Positions 16,848-25,660 of a stretch of DNA of 64,000 nucleotides are shown here, piece by piece. The notes beneath the pieces are model-generated. The model was not told the origin of the DNA, made no database searches, and saw nothing but the letters and a program-made list of their open reading frames with translations. Source of the stretch: Mycobacterium dioxanotrophicus. GTDB lineage: Bacteria; Actinomycetota; Actinomycetes; Mycobacteriales; Mycobacteriaceae. The stretch is taken from contig NZ_CP020809.1 of the NCBI RefSeq assembly GCF_002157835.1, positions 744,001-808,000 of the forward strand. The letters are read 5' to 3'. How positions within the stretch are numbered: the first letter of the stretch is position 1; each line of letters starts with the position of its first letter. The position numbers and the translations under genes were made by a program.

Positions 16848-18170
16848 CTAGAGCTTCCCCGCCGCCTTCATCGCGAGGTAGTGGTCGGCGAGGGTCGGTG
16901 CGAGTTCTTCGGGCGCTGCATCGACGACGTCAACACCGTTGCGCCGCAGCCTGGTTGCGATGGCTCGTCGATCGTTGCGGGCCCGCTCCGCGGCCGCCGC
17001 GTCGTACACCTGCGCGGCGTCGTCGCGGCCGGCGGCCAGCCGCTCGACCCGCGGGTCTGCCACCGCGGCCAGCAGCACCTGATGTTTCGTCGACAGCCGG
17101 GGTAACACCGCCATGAGCCCTTCATCGAGCGCCGAGGCGTTGAGGTCGGTCAGCAGCACCACCAGGGCGCGTTGGCGCACCCGCCGGGTCACTGCGGCCA
17201 CCATCGCCGATGCGTCGGACTCCACCAGAGCCGGTTGCAGCGGCGCCATCGCCTCCACCAGCTGGGCCAGCAGCTCCGTGCGCGATGCGCCCCACACCCC
17301 GGCGCGGGTAACCCGGTCGAAGGCAAGGAAATCCACGTGATCACCGGCCCGCGACGCCAGGGCTGCCAGTAGCAGTGCCGCGTCCATCGACCAGTCCAGC
17401 CGGGGCCAGCCGCTCGGGTCACTCGCGGTCGGGTCGACGCCGACGCGGCCTGCCGACGTCCGCCCGGTGTCGAGCACGATCACGACCCGGCGGTCCCGTT
17501 CCGGCCGCCAGGTGCGCACCACCACGTCGGCGCGGCGGGCGGTGGCGCGCCAGTCGATCGAGCGGACGTCGTCGCCGACGACATACTCACGCAGGGAATC
17601 GAATTCGGTGCCCTGTCCGCGGATCAGCACCGGTATGGCGCCGTCCAGCTCGCGCAGCCGGGCCAGTCGCGACGGCAAATGCTTGCGGGACAGGAACGGC
17701 GGCAGGATCCGGACCTGCCCCGCGACCGGCAAGGTGCGCTGACGGCCGGCCAGCCCGAGGGGGCCGATCGAACGCACGGCGACGAACTCCGATCGTAGGT
17801 CTCCGCGCCGCACCGGCCGCAACTGAGTGGTGAGCTGAACCTGTTGCCCCGCAGCGATGTTCAACGCATGGGTGCGGGGGTCGGCGCCCGCACTAGGGGC
17901 CCATGCGTCGCGCAGCTGTCCCCGCATCCGGCGACGCCCGGTGTTGGACACCGTCAGCTGCGCATCCACGGTCTGTCCCAACCGCGCCGTCCCGTCCCCG
18001 CTGCGCACGATTGCCGCCGATACCGGACGGCCGGCCAGCGTCACATCCAGCACGATCGCGATCAGCAGCAGTGCCAGCAGGACAACGAAAACCGTTGCCG
18101 GCCACGGCGCCAGCGCGATCGGCACGGTGGCGATCAGCGCGGCGACCCCGGCCCGGCGGGTGAGCACCAT
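16848..18170 (-). CDS. DUF58 domain protein (Rv3693-like)
   Basis: A 440-aa protein with two N-terminal membrane segments (residues ~8-50), a central DUF58 motif (DSLREYVVGDDVRSIDWRATAR, residues ~190-210) and a von Willebrand A-like C-terminus with VIVLDTGR as a MIDAS-like strand. DUF58 proteins act with MoxR ATPases, probably in assembling or maturing envelope complexes. Its ATG overlaps the moxR stop by one base (TGATG). It is the last gene of a five-gene overlapping operon and faces SurE at the island edge. Confidence 0.85.
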   Translation of the reverse strand: MVLTRRAGVAALIATVPIALAPWPATVFVVLLALLLIAIVLDVTLAGRPVSAAIVRSGDGTARLGQTVDAQLTVSNTGRRRMRGQLRDAWAPSAGADPRTHALNIAAGQQVQLTTQLRPVRRGDLRSEFVAVRSIGPLGLAGRQRTLPVAGQVRILPPFLSRKHLPSRLARLRELDGAIPVLIRGQGTEFDSLREYVVGDDVRSIDWRATARRADVVVRTWRPERDRRVVIVLDTGRTSAGRVGVDPTASDPSGWPRLDWSMDAALLLAALASRAGDHVDFLAFDRVTRAGVWGASRTELLAQLVEAMAPLQPALVESDASAMVAAVTRRVRQRALVVLLTDLNASALDEGLMAVLPRLSTKHQVLLAAVADPRVERLAAGRDDAAQVYDAAAAERARNDRRAIATRLRRNGVDVVDAAPEELAPTLADHYLAMKAAGKL

Positions 18171-19135
18171 CAGCGTGGGACCGGCACGGCCGCCAGGATG
18201 CCGTCGAGCACACCGTCGGGGGTCGCGCCTTCCAGTTCGGCCTCGGGCCGCAGCGCGATGCGGTGCCGCAGAGTGGAACGCGCCATGGCCTTGACGTCGT
18301 CGGGGGTGACGTAGTTGCGGCCGGACAACCAGGCCCAGGACCGTGCGGTGGCCAGCAGCGCGGTACCGCCACGGGGTGACACCCCGAGCTGTAGGGCCGG
18401 GGAATGCCGTGTGGCACCGACGATGTCGACGATATAGCCGAGTACCTCGTCGGCCACCAGCACCTGTCGGACTGCTTCGCGGCCGGCGGCCAACTCGGCG
18501 GCGCCGGCCACCGGTCGCACCGCGGACAAGTCGCGAGGGTCGAAACCATGGGCGTGGCGGCCGAGGATCGCGATCTCCTGATCCCGCGGCGGCAGCGGCA
18601 CATTGAGCTTGAGCAGGAACCGGTCGAGCTGCGCCTCGGGCAGCTGGTAGGTGCCCTCGTACTCGATGGGGTTCTGGGTGGCCGCCACGATGAACGGGTC
18701 GGGCAGCGGCCGGGGCTGTCCGTCGACGCTGACCTGACGTTCCTCCATCGCCTCCAGGAGTGCCGCTTGGGTTTTCGGCGGCGTCCGGTTGATTTCATCG
18801 GCGAGAAGAAGATTGGTGAACACCGGCCCCGCGCGGAATTCGAACTCGGCGGTGCGCGCGTCGTACACCAACGAGCCGGTGACGTCACCGGGCATCAGGT
18901 CCGGGGTGAACTGCACACGTTTGAACTCCAGTTGCAGCGCGGCGGCCAGGGTGCGCACCAGCAGGGTCTTGGCCACGCCGGGCACCCCTTCGAGCAGCAC
19001 GTGGCCGCGGCACAGCAGTGCGATGACCAGGCCGCTGACCACCGCATCCTGCCCGACGACCGCCTTGGCGATCTCGTTTCGCAAGGACAGCAGGGCATTT
19101 CGCGCTGTATCGGAATCAAGGACGGGCTGAGTCAC
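18170..19135 (-). CDS. moxR: MoxR-family AAA+ ATPase
   Basis: A 321-aa AAA+ ATPase of the MoxR branch. Walker A is GVPGVAKT (near residue 45), Walker B is LLLADEIN (near residue 108), sensor 1 is ATQNP and the arginine-finger region is YQLPEAQLDRFLL. It probably acts as a chaperone that remodels partner proteins together with the downstream DUF58 protein. The GTG at 19135 overlaps the DUF4350 stop (GTGA); an apparent longer frame upstream overlaps that gene and is not used. Confidence 0.9.
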   Translation of the reverse strand: MTQPVLDSDTARNALLSLRNEIAKAVVGQDAVVSGLVIALLCRGHVLLEGVPGVAKTLLVRTLAAALQLEFKRVQFTPDLMPGDVTGSLVYDARTAEFEFRAGPVFTNLLLADEINRTPPKTQAALLEAMEERQVSVDGQPRPLPDPFIVAATQNPIEYEGTYQLPEAQLDRFLLKLNVPLPPRDQEIAILGRHAHGFDPRDLSAVRPVAGAAELAAGREAVRQVLVADEVLGYIVDIVGATRHSPALQLGVSPRGGTALLATARSWAWLSGRNYVTPDDVKAMARSTLRHRIALRPEAELEGATPDGVLDGILAAVPVPR

Positions 19136-20244
19136 GACTGCGCGACCTGCCTTTCGATGTCGTCGAGTTGGTGAGCCAGAACTACGAGGTCCGAATCGGT
19201 GCCAGGGGGCGGGCCGAACAGGGTGTGGCCGACCGAGCCGGGATCGCCCCCGCCGCGTGCGGCGACCGCGGCCACGATCGCCTGGGGCGCGGCGCCGGTG
19301 GTGAGCCCGAGCCGCGGCAGCAGCCGCATCACGGTGGCCGACCGCAGGGCGTCGGCAGCGCGGTCGCGCGCACGCCGGCTGCGGTACAGCCGGCCGCGGC
19401 CCTCGACGGTCTCCGACGCGCGCACCACCACCGGCAGCGATTCGGCGACCAGCGGGCCGAGCCGGCGGGCACTGGCCACCGCGAGCAGCGCCACCGCGAG
19501 GGCCAGCCACAGCACGACCCACCGAACCTGTTTGGGCAGCAGATCGGAAATGCCGGTGGTGCCGGGTGATTCGCCTTCGGGATGCTGGGGCGCATACCAG
19601 ATCACCCGCGACCGGGCACCGGCCAGATTCATCGCGAGCGCGGCGTTGCCGGCCTTGAGAAGGCCGCCGTTGACCATGAAGTCCCCGGTGCCGACGACGG
19701 TGACAGTTCGGCCGCCGTCCTGGTACCGCACCACCGCGCCCTCGTAGCAACGAGTCACCTGGGCGTCGTCGACCGGCTCGAACGTGTTGGTCAGACCGAG
19801 CTCGACGTCGCCGGAGCGGGTGGCCTCGGGCAGATCGCAGTCGGGGGCGCCTCCGCCGAACGAACTGGCCTTGCCCTGCTTGATCTTCGGCGCCAACGCT
19901 TCTCTGGTCTTGCCGACGGGTTCTATCAGCAGCAGATCGCCCGGCGCCGAGGCCAGTTGGTGCAGCTGGTCGTCATCCGACAGATATAACGTCTGCGCTG
20001 CCACCACCAGGCTGTCGGGCGTGGCGGCGCGCTGCACGTCGCCGATCGTCTCGGCGGTGATCACCTCGACACCATGCTGGCGCAGCAGGGACACCAGGGC
20101 ATGCGCGCCGTCGGGTCCGGTCGCTTCGGGATCCAGCCTGCCGCCCGGTCGCGGTGCGGTCAGATAGGTGCTGACCGCGGCCACCGCGACGATGGCGACG
20201 GCAGCCAGCAGCACCCATCGCGCCGTACGCCAACGCAACGTCAT
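19132..20244 (-). CDS. DUF4350 membrane protein (Rv3691-like)
   Basis: A 370-aa protein with an N-terminal membrane anchor (residues ~9-28), an extracytoplasmic DUF4350 domain (starting near DGAHALVSLLRQHGVEV) and a second membrane segment around residues 240-260, followed by a cytoplasmic tail. The domain is related to the GldG/IFT52-like fold seen in ABC-linked envelope proteins. It overlaps DUF4129 upstream (4 bp) and moxR downstream (4 bp). The function is unknown; the conserved operon points to a shared envelope complex. Confidence 0.82.
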   Translation of the reverse strand: MTLRWRTARWVLLAAVAIVAVAAVSTYLTAPRPGGRLDPEATGPDGAHALVSLLRQHGVEVITAETIGDVQRAATPDSLVVAAQTLYLSDDDQLHQLASAPGDLLLIEPVGKTREALAPKIKQGKASSFGGGAPDCDLPEATRSGDVELGLTNTFEPVDDAQVTRCYEGAVVRYQDGGRTVTVVGTGDFMVNGGLLKAGNAALAMNLAGARSRVIWYAPQHPEGESPGTTGISDLLPKQVRWVVLWLALAVALLAVASARRLGPLVAESLPVVVRASETVEGRGRLYRSRRARDRAADALRSATVMRLLPRLGLTTGAAPQAIVAAVAARGGGDPGSVGHTLFGPPPGTDSDLVVLAHQLDDIERQVAQS

Positions 20245-20894
20245 CGCACCGGCGCCCAGCCGTCGGAACCGGCGGTCGCCGTCGCGGCACCGACTGGTGT
20301 GCGGCCATGGTCGTGCAACCGGCCGTCGAGGACGGCGATCATCCGGTACCCCGCTTCGGTGCCAGGCTGTTCACCGTAGCTGACCTCGTTGAATATGCTT
20401 GCCGCGCTGAACAGTTCGCTCGACAGATCGCCGAGCGTCACTGACGCGTCGCGCGCCAGCTCGGTCGCCGTTCGGCCCGGCACCGGGTCGAGAACCCCCG
20501 TCTCCTCCAGATGTTTCGCCACCGCGCGCAGCCGGTGCCGGATCGCGGCCGCCCAATTGCCCTGGGCTGCATACTGCTCGGCCGTGCGGCGATGTTCGGC
20601 CGCGCTGAGTTCCTGACTGCCGAACAGTGCATACTGCCTGCCGCGATTGGTGCGCATCGTGCGCCGCGCCGTGCGCACCGCAACCACCACGGCCAGCACG
20701 ACCAGGATCGCCAGCACGGCAATGGTGAACCAGCCGCCGGGGATCTTCGAGCCCTGCATCGCCAGGCGATAGAACAGCTCGGTGATCCAGTCGAGGAACT
20801 GTTGAGTCGGCGAGGATCTCGGGTAGATCGGCTTGCTGAGCTCGTTCTGCGCGGCGTCGTGCGCGGCGTCGCGGTCGATGTCGATGGCGCTCAC
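20241..20894 (-). CDS. DUF4129 domain protein (Rv3690-like)
   Basis: A 217-aa protein with a single membrane segment (residues ~57-78) and a C-terminal DUF4129 domain with GNWAAAIRHRLRAVAKHLEE and the FNEVSYGE motif typical of transglutaminase-associated C-termini. It starts at GTG, one base after the stop of the preceding gene, and overlaps the DUF4350 start. DUF4129, DUF4350, MoxR and DUF58 recur together in actinobacteria. Confidence 0.82.
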   Translation of the reverse strand: MSAIDIDRDAAHDAAQNELSKPIYPRSSPTQQFLDWITELFYRLAMQGSKIPGGWFTIAVLAILVVLAVVVAVRTARRTMRTNRGRQYALFGSQELSAAEHRRTAEQYAAQGNWAAAIRHRLRAVAKHLEETGVLDPVPGRTATELARDASVTLGDLSSELFSAASIFNEVSYGEQPGTEAGYRMIAVLDGRLHDHGRTPVGAATATAGSDGWAPVR

Positions 20895-20895
20895 G

Positions 20896-22107
20896 TCACC
20901 TCGGCCGAGTCAGCCACAGCTGGTCGGTGGATTCCGCAGGCCCGGCCGCACCGGTCTGCAGCACCAGGTCGAAGGCTTCGGCGCGGATGCGCCGGTCGGT
21001 GTAGAGCAGCACGACGACGCCGGCGTTGAACGGAGCGGTGATGATCTGTCCGATGACGCTGCCGATCGCCGAGACGATCAATCCCGGTATCGAGATACCG
21101 GCAGGTCCACCGAGCAGCCCGCCCACGATGCCGAACGGTATCCCGACCGCCGCCGCGACCAGGCTCGCCACTATGCCCGCCAGCAGCCAGATGCCCAGCA
21201 CGCGCCAGAAGTCGCCCTTCACCAAGGCGAACGACCGTGCAATGGCGGCGAATATCCGTTGCTGTTCCAGCACGATCAGCGGCGGCGCAAACAGCAGCAC
21301 GGTGGCCGCGTAGACCAGGCCGACGATGGCCGCCAACACCAGCGGTGCGCCGACGACGAACGCCGCCACGCCACCGCCCGCGCTCGCGGCGATGACGACG
21401 ATGAGCGCGATGATCGCGCCGAGCAGACCGAATGCCAAGGCTTCCAGGGCGGTCAGGCCGAGCAACGCCCAGAATCTGCCGCGCAGCCGCTGCCAGGCCT
21501 CGCCGATGGTGATGGTTCCGCCGAAGACGGCACGCCCCACCACCACCGTGAGCATGCCGCTGAGCAGCACACCCGACAGCGCCGCGACGATGACGCCGGC
21601 CAAGCTGCCCGCCGAGACCAGGGCGAGAGCCTCCGGGGACGGGGTGTCACCCTGCAGGGTCGAGTTGAAATCGCTGAACGTGGTCAGCGGGCCGATCTGC
21701 AGCAGTAGCGAGATGACCTGCGCGACCACGACGACGACGGTAGTCAGCCCGAGCGTGGCCTTGGGGTTGGCCCGGACGTAGCCCACGGCGCCGTTGAAGA
21801 TGTCCGAAATGCTCAGTGGCCGTAGCGGTATGACGCCCGGCTTGAACGTCATCGGATACCCCGGTGGCGGCCCATACGGCGGATAGCCGGGAGGTGGCCC
21901 GTAGCCCGGTGGGGGCGGCGGGTATCCGGGTGGTGGCCCGTAGCCCGGCGGTGGCGGGTAACCCGGTGGGGGACCGTACCCGGGCGGGGGTCCGTAACCG
22001 GGTGGGGGTCCGTAACCGGGTGGTGGTCCGTAGCCGGGCGGGGGTCCGTAACCCGGCTGGCCCGGCGGCGGCGGGTACGGCGAATACCCGCCGGCGTCGT
22101 TGGTCAT
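20896..22107 (-). CDS. Membrane protein with Pro-Gly-Tyr repeat N-terminus (Rv3689-like)
   Basis: A 403-aa protein. Residues ~8-85 are a low-complexity tract of PPPGYG-type repeats. About six membrane segments of the glycerophosphoryl diester phosphodiesterase membrane-domain type follow (LRPLSISDIFNGAVGYVRANPKATLG, later LAFGLLGAIIALIVV). ATG at 22107 has GGAGAG upstream; an apparent extension to 22425 runs antisense through yqeY and is rejected. It is the first gene of the DUF4129-DUF4350-MoxR-DUF58 operon. Confidence 0.82.
   Translation of the reverse strand: MTNDAGGYSPYPPPPGQPGYGPPPGYGPPPGYGPPPGYGPPPGYGPPPGYPPPPGYGPPPGYPPPPPGYGPPPGYPPYGPPPGYPMTFKPGVIPLRPLSISDIFNGAVGYVRANPKATLGLTTVVVVVAQVISLLLQIGPLTTFSDFNSTLQGDTPSPEALALVSAGSLAGVIVAALSGVLLSGMLTVVVGRAVFGGTITIGEAWQRLRGRFWALLGLTALEALAFGLLGAIIALIVVIAASAGGGVAAFVVGAPLVLAAIVGLVYAATVLLFAPPLIVLEQQRIFAAIARSFALVKGDFWRVLGIWLLAGIVASLVAAAVGIPFGIVGGLLGGPAGISIPGLIVSAIGSVIGQIITAPFNAGVVVLLYTDRRIRAEAFDLVLQTGAAGPAESTDQLWLTRPR
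21863..22075 (-). repeat. PPPGYG-coding tandem repeat
   Basis: About a dozen degenerate copies of an 18-bp unit encoding Pro-Pro-Pro-Gly-Tyr-Gly, with some interspersed Pro-Pro units. They lie inside the N-terminal coding region of the membrane protein. Copy number is likely to vary between strains by slippage. Confidence 0.8.
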
Positions 22108-22176
22108 CTCTCCATCCTGTCGATCACCGTCAAAATTGACAACGTGACCCGCTGCCGCGCGGCGTAGGTTGTGGCC

Positions 22177-22641
22177 ATGGCCGAACTCAAGGCGCAGTTG
22201 CGCGCGGATCTGACCGCGGCGATGAAGTCGCAGGACAAGTTGCGGACCGCGACGCTGCGAATGTTGTTGGCCGCGATACAGACCGAAGAAGTCTCCGGTA
22301 AGCAGGCCCGCGAGCTTTCCGATGCCGAGGTGATCGCCGTGCTGTCGCGCGAATCCAAGAAGCGCGGTGAAGCGGCGGCGATCTACACGCAGAACGGGCG
22401 TGGCGAATTGGCGGCCAACGAGCATGCCGAGGCCAGGGTCATCGACGAATACCTGCCGACACCGTTGACCGATGCGGAGTTGGCCGACGTCGCGGACTCG
22501 GCCATCGCCCAGGTGGCCGAGGACATCGGCGAGCGCCCGAGCATGCGTCAGATGGGTCAGGTGATGAAGGTCGCGACGGCGATCGCCGAAGGCAAGGCGG
22601 ACGGCGCGCGGTTGTCGGCTGCCGTGAAGTCGCGGTTGTAG
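22177..22641 (+). CDS. GatB/YqeY domain protein
   Basis: A 154-aa protein matching the YqeY family end to end. It opens MAELKAQLRADL, continues with TATLRMLLAAIQTEEV (with one residue changed) and ends in the SMRQMGQVMK motif and GARLSAAVK. YqeY proteins share the tRNA-binding tail fold of GatB and are thought to assist tRNA-dependent amidation, but the bacterial role is not settled. ATG at 22177 matches the family start; GTG at 22171 would add two residues. It is divergent from the Pro-Gly-rich membrane gene. Confidence 0.88.
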   Translation: MAELKAQLRADLTAAMKSQDKLRTATLRMLLAAIQTEEVSGKQARELSDAEVIAVLSRESKKRGEAAAIYTQNGRGELAANEHAEARVIDEYLPTPLTDAELADVADSAIAQVAEDIGERPSMRQMGQVMKVATAIAEGKADGARLSAAVKSRL

Positions 22642-22642
22642 C

Positions 22643-22840
22643 TCAGCTCAGCGCGGCCAGTTCGGCGCTGACGCGGCGCTCCACCAGAAGCGGGATGAAA
22701 TCGCGGATCGAGCTGTCCTGAAATCGGGTGTGGGCGGCGAGCACCGCAGTGGACACACGAGCGGGCGGTAGCTGATCGAAGCGCTTGACCAATCGCTCCT
22801 CGACGTCAGCCACCAGTTCCCGCTCGCTTTTTCCCAACAC
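22643..22840 (-). CDS. Small three-helix-bundle protein
   Basis: A 65-aa protein predicted almost entirely helical (SERELVADVEERLVKRF, then ARVSTAVLAAHTRF and SIRDFIPLLVERR). It resembles the actinobacterial family described as three-helix-bundle dimerisation-domain proteins. The start is GTG without a clear ribosome site. It lies tail to tail with yqeY, one base apart. Function unknown. Confidence 0.65.
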   Translation of the reverse strand: MLGKSERELVADVEERLVKRFDQLPPARVSTAVLAAHTRFQDSSIRDFIPLLVERRVSAELAALS

Positions 22841-22917
22841 GCAAATAATTGTCTGATCTGTGCGTTCACCGCGTCAACGCGCGCTTCGTCACAGTTCTCG
22901 ACACGTGTCAACGCACG

Positions 22918-23706
22918 TCACAGGCGCCACAGGGCTTCCTGGGTCGTGCTGGCGATCAGCGTCCCGTCGGCGGCATAGAGCGATCCGACCGACAGGCCCC
23001 GTGAATCGTTGTGGTTCACCGACCGCACCTCATAGCGGTGCCAGTGCTCGGGCTGGAACGGCCGGTGAAACCAGATGGCGTGATCCAGGCTGGCGGCGAA
23101 GCCGAGGTCACGTCGCAACTCGACATGCGGCGGCAGCGCAGCCGGGACGGGACCGAGGTCCGACATGAACGCCAGCGTCGCGGCTCTGATCAGCGGATCG
23201 TCCTCGATCTGTTCGCGTGACCTGATCCAGAACGGTGGGACCGCGAACTCCGTTTCGTCGCCCGGCACGGTGCGTAGCTCGAACCATTCGCCGAAGTCGA
23301 GCATCGCCTCTTTTGGTGCGGCAGAGTCGAATTCGAGTTTCGTCGGGAGCTCGGGGTACCAGTCGGCGCCCGGCTCCGGCAGATGGAAGGACGCGATCAT
23401 CTCCAAAATCACCGCGCCGTTCTGGATCGCGGTGACTCGGCGCGTGTCGAAGCTGCGGCCATCACGGGTGCGCTCGACCTGGAAGTGGACCTCAGCGTCG
23501 TAGCGGCCGCCGCGGACGAAGTATGCGTGCAACGACTGCGGAAGTTTGCCGGGCTCGACGGTGGCCCCGGCAGCGGCCAGTGCCTGCGCGGCGATCAGCC
23601 CGCCGTAGAGGCGCGCGACAGCCGAACGTTTGGGCTCGTAAATCCGGAAGGTGTCGCCGTCGCGCTCGAACGTCAGCAGACGGGCGATCCAGCTCTGCGC
23701 GGTCAT
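22918..23706 (-). CDS. tesB: Acyl-CoA thioesterase II (TesB-like)
   Basis: A 262-aa double-hotdog thioesterase. The N-terminal half carries LYGGLIAAQALAAA and SLHAYFVRGG, and the C-terminal half DHAIWFHRPF and SRGLSVGSLYAADG, the arrangement of TesB/Acot8. It hydrolyses acyl-CoA to free acid and CoA in the cytoplasm. I chose the ATG at 23706 (MTAQSWIARLL); the longer frame overlaps the end of the SRPBCC gene. The SRPBCC gene lies 37 bp upstream on the same strand. Confidence 0.85.
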   Translation of the reverse strand: MTAQSWIARLLTFERDGDTFRIYEPKRSAVARLYGGLIAAQALAAAGATVEPGKLPQSLHAYFVRGGRYDAEVHFQVERTRDGRSFDTRRVTAIQNGAVILEMIASFHLPEPGADWYPELPTKLEFDSAAPKEAMLDFGEWFELRTVPGDETEFAVPPFWIRSREQIEDDPLIRAATLAFMSDLGPVPAALPPHVELRRDLGFAASLDHAIWFHRPFQPEHWHRYEVRSVNHNDSRGLSVGSLYAADGTLIASTTQEALWRL

Positions 23707-23743
23707 GGGCCAGACGCTATCCACCTCTTGGTTGGGAGCTGTC

Positions 23744-24241
23744 TCACACCTGTCTGGCGAAGTACCGCTCACCGTCGGAGGCCAGCCGGCCGAACGCGGC
23801 CTTGAGCACCGGGGCCAGCGGTTTGAACGGCAGCGCGAACGCCGGCTTCGGCTCGATCGCCACGATCCAGGTGAACTGCGTGCGCCCCTCGCCGACGGGC
23901 TCGATCAGGTAGTCCTCGGCGAACCGCCGCAGGGACGGAATGCTCGCATGGTCCACGGCGAACGAGTACCGATGGCCCTCCTCCCAGCGGAAGAACGTCT
24001 CGTGGACCTTCACCACGCCGGGAGCGAGCACGACCTCGCGGGAACTCCCGACGCCGAACGGCCGCGGGGACAGCCAGGTGACGCGCGTGACCGACGGGCC
24101 CCAGGCGGCCAGTGACTCATCGGAGGTCAGCGAATCCCACACCCGTTCTGGTGGCGCGGCGAACTGTTTGGCGTAACGGAAGATGTGCGGCGCAGTGGTG
24201 AAGAACTCGGGGTCGACGGTTTCCAGCGTGAACCGGGGCAT
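23744..24241 (-). CDS. SRPBCC (START-like) family protein
   Basis: A 165-aa protein of the polyketide-cyclase/START-like fold. It has the N-terminal FRYAKQFAAPPERVWDSLT and the glycine-containing loop that open such proteins, then TWLSPRPFGVGSSREVVL and FTWIVAIEPKP strands. These proteins bind hydrophobic ligands; no catalytic residues can be assigned. It is divergent from the Ser/Thr kinase (46 bp between starts) and probably co-transcribed with tesB. Confidence 0.75.
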   Translation of the reverse strand: MPRFTLETVDPEFFTTAPHIFRYAKQFAAPPERVWDSLTSDESLAAWGPSVTRVTWLSPRPFGVGSSREVVLAPGVVKVHETFFRWEEGHRYSFAVDHASIPSLRRFAEDYLIEPVGEGRTQFTWIVAIEPKPAFALPFKPLAPVLKAAFGRLASDGERYFARQV

Positions 24242-24287
24242 GGGTCGAGCATGCCAGGGCCTGCGCCGGGTGTGCGATAGTCCGGGT

Positions 24288-25427
24288 ATGGGGAGAACCG
24301 ATGAGCTCCTCGGCGACCGCTACGAGGTGCGCAGCATCCTGGGTCGCGGCGGCATGGCCGAGGTGCGCGACGGGTGGGACACCCGGCTGGCGCGCCCGGT
24401 CGCGATCAAGTTGCTGCACGCGGGCTGGGTGACCGATCACGGTCTGCGACGCCGCTTCGATGACGAGGCGCGCGCCGCCGCGGCGCTCAACCATCCGAAC
24501 ATCGTCGTGGTCCACGACAGCGGCGAGCACCACGGCACGCCGTTCATCGTCATGGAGCGGCTGCCCGGGCGGTCCCTCGCCGACGAGATCGCCGCCGGGC
24601 CGATGTCGATCGACCGGGTTCGCGCGGTGCTGGCCGACGTGCTAGCGGGTTTGTCGGCGGCCCACGCCGCCGGCATCCTGCACCGCGACATCAAGCCGGG
24701 CAACGTCCTCATCACGGCATCCGGGGCGGCCAAGCTCTCCGACTTCGGCATCGCCAAGACCGAAGGCGGTAACCACACGCGCACCGGTGAACTGGTCGGG
24801 ACCATGAGTTACCTGAGCCCGCAACGGCTTACAGGCCAACCGGCGTCGCCGTCCGACGATTTGTACGCTGTCGGCGTCCTCGGGTACGAGGCCCTGACCG
24901 GTCGGCGACCGTTCGACCGGGACAACCCGGCGGCGACCATGCGGGCAATCCTCGACGAGCCTGCGGTGCCGATCAGAAAGCTGCGCCCTGACGCCGATCC
25001 CGGCGTGGTGTTCGTGCTGGAGTCGGCGATGGCCCGGGAGCCGCAGTTCCGTTTCGGCGACGCCGAAGCCATGCGGGCGGCCCTGACCGGACAGCCGCCC
25101 GCCCGCCCCGCGACCCGCGTGATGACGATGCCGCTACCCATGGAGCCGTCGTCGACGGTCCTGCCGCCTCCACCGGCTCATCGGCCGCGCTCACGCCTGA
25201 AGATGGGGCTGATTGCTGCTGCGGCGGCGGCCGCGGTGATTCTCGGGGTGATCTTGCTGGCCGTCGATCGTTCACCGGAGCGCGCACCCGCGAGCCCCGT
25301 GCCAACCCCGACGACAACCGCCCCCACGGCCCTCATGAGCGTGGTGCCACATCCTCCGACCGCGCCCGCGGACCAAGGGGAGGAAAAGCCACCGCACGGG
25401 AAGAAGAAGGGCCGCGGGCACGACTGA
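24288..25427 (+). CDS. Transmembrane Ser/Thr protein kinase
   Basis: A 379-aa Hanks-type kinase. The Gly-rich loop is LGRGGMAEV (residues 18-26), the ATP lysine is K41 in VAIKLL, the catalytic loop is HRDIKPGN (D134) and the metal site is DFG (D152). The kinase domain ends near residue 265. A linker and one membrane segment (about residues 305-328) lead to a short Pro/Thr-rich extracytoplasmic tail with no PASTA or sensor domain. An upstream extension from 24183 overlaps the SRPBCC gene and is rejected. The substrate and the signal are unknown. Confidence 0.9.
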   Translation: MGRTDELLGDRYEVRSILGRGGMAEVRDGWDTRLARPVAIKLLHAGWVTDHGLRRRFDDEARAAAALNHPNIVVVHDSGEHHGTPFIVMERLPGRSLADEIAAGPMSIDRVRAVLADVLAGLSAAHAAGILHRDIKPGNVLITASGAAKLSDFGIAKTEGGNHTRTGELVGTMSYLSPQRLTGQPASPSDDLYAVGVLGYEALTGRRPFDRDNPAATMRAILDEPAVPIRKLRPDADPGVVFVLESAMAREPQFRFGDAEAMRAALTGQPPARPATRVMTMPLPMEPSSTVLPPPPAHRPRSRLKMGLIAAAAAAAVILGVILLAVDRSPERAPASPVPTPTTTAPTALMSVVPHPPTAPADQGEEKPPHGKKKGRGHD

Positions 25428-25483
25428 GGCGTGCCGGATGTAATGGTTGAAACGCATTAACCCATTGCGGAAACCTGGTTGGC

Positions 25484-25660
25484 GTGAACGATCTACAGCC
25501 TGTCTGGGTCACGGTGTCGGTACATATGACCAGCGAGGGCCGGGTGATGTACCAACGCGGAGTCGACGGATGGCGTGTGGTGCGGGAAGGCGGCGGCGTG
25601 GACGTCGAGATGCACACCGCGAAACCGGCGCCCCGCCATCTGCGGCTGGTCGGCGGTTAG
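25484..25660 (+). CDS. Small hypothetical protein (58 aa)
   Basis: An open frame beginning GTG and ending TAG, with protein-like composition (VWVTVSVHMTSEG, then RVMYQRGVDGWRVVREGGG) and G/C-rich third codon positions. It overlaps the convergent CGNR stop by four bases. I see no strong ribosome site and no domain. It could be a real small gene or chance coding in high-GC DNA. Confidence 0.4.
   Translation: MNDLQPVWVTVSVHMTSEGRVMYQRGVDGWRVVREGGGVDVEMHTAKPAPRHLRLVGG

Noticed and set aside
21863..22075. Regular repeats that could suggest a CRISPR or regulatory array
   Set aside because: The 18-bp units are contiguous without spacers and encode PPPGYG in frame in a membrane protein.
24183..24287. 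An N-terminal extension of the Ser/Thr kinase
   Set aside because: It would overlap the divergent SRPBCC gene and precedes the conserved kinase start without homologous character.
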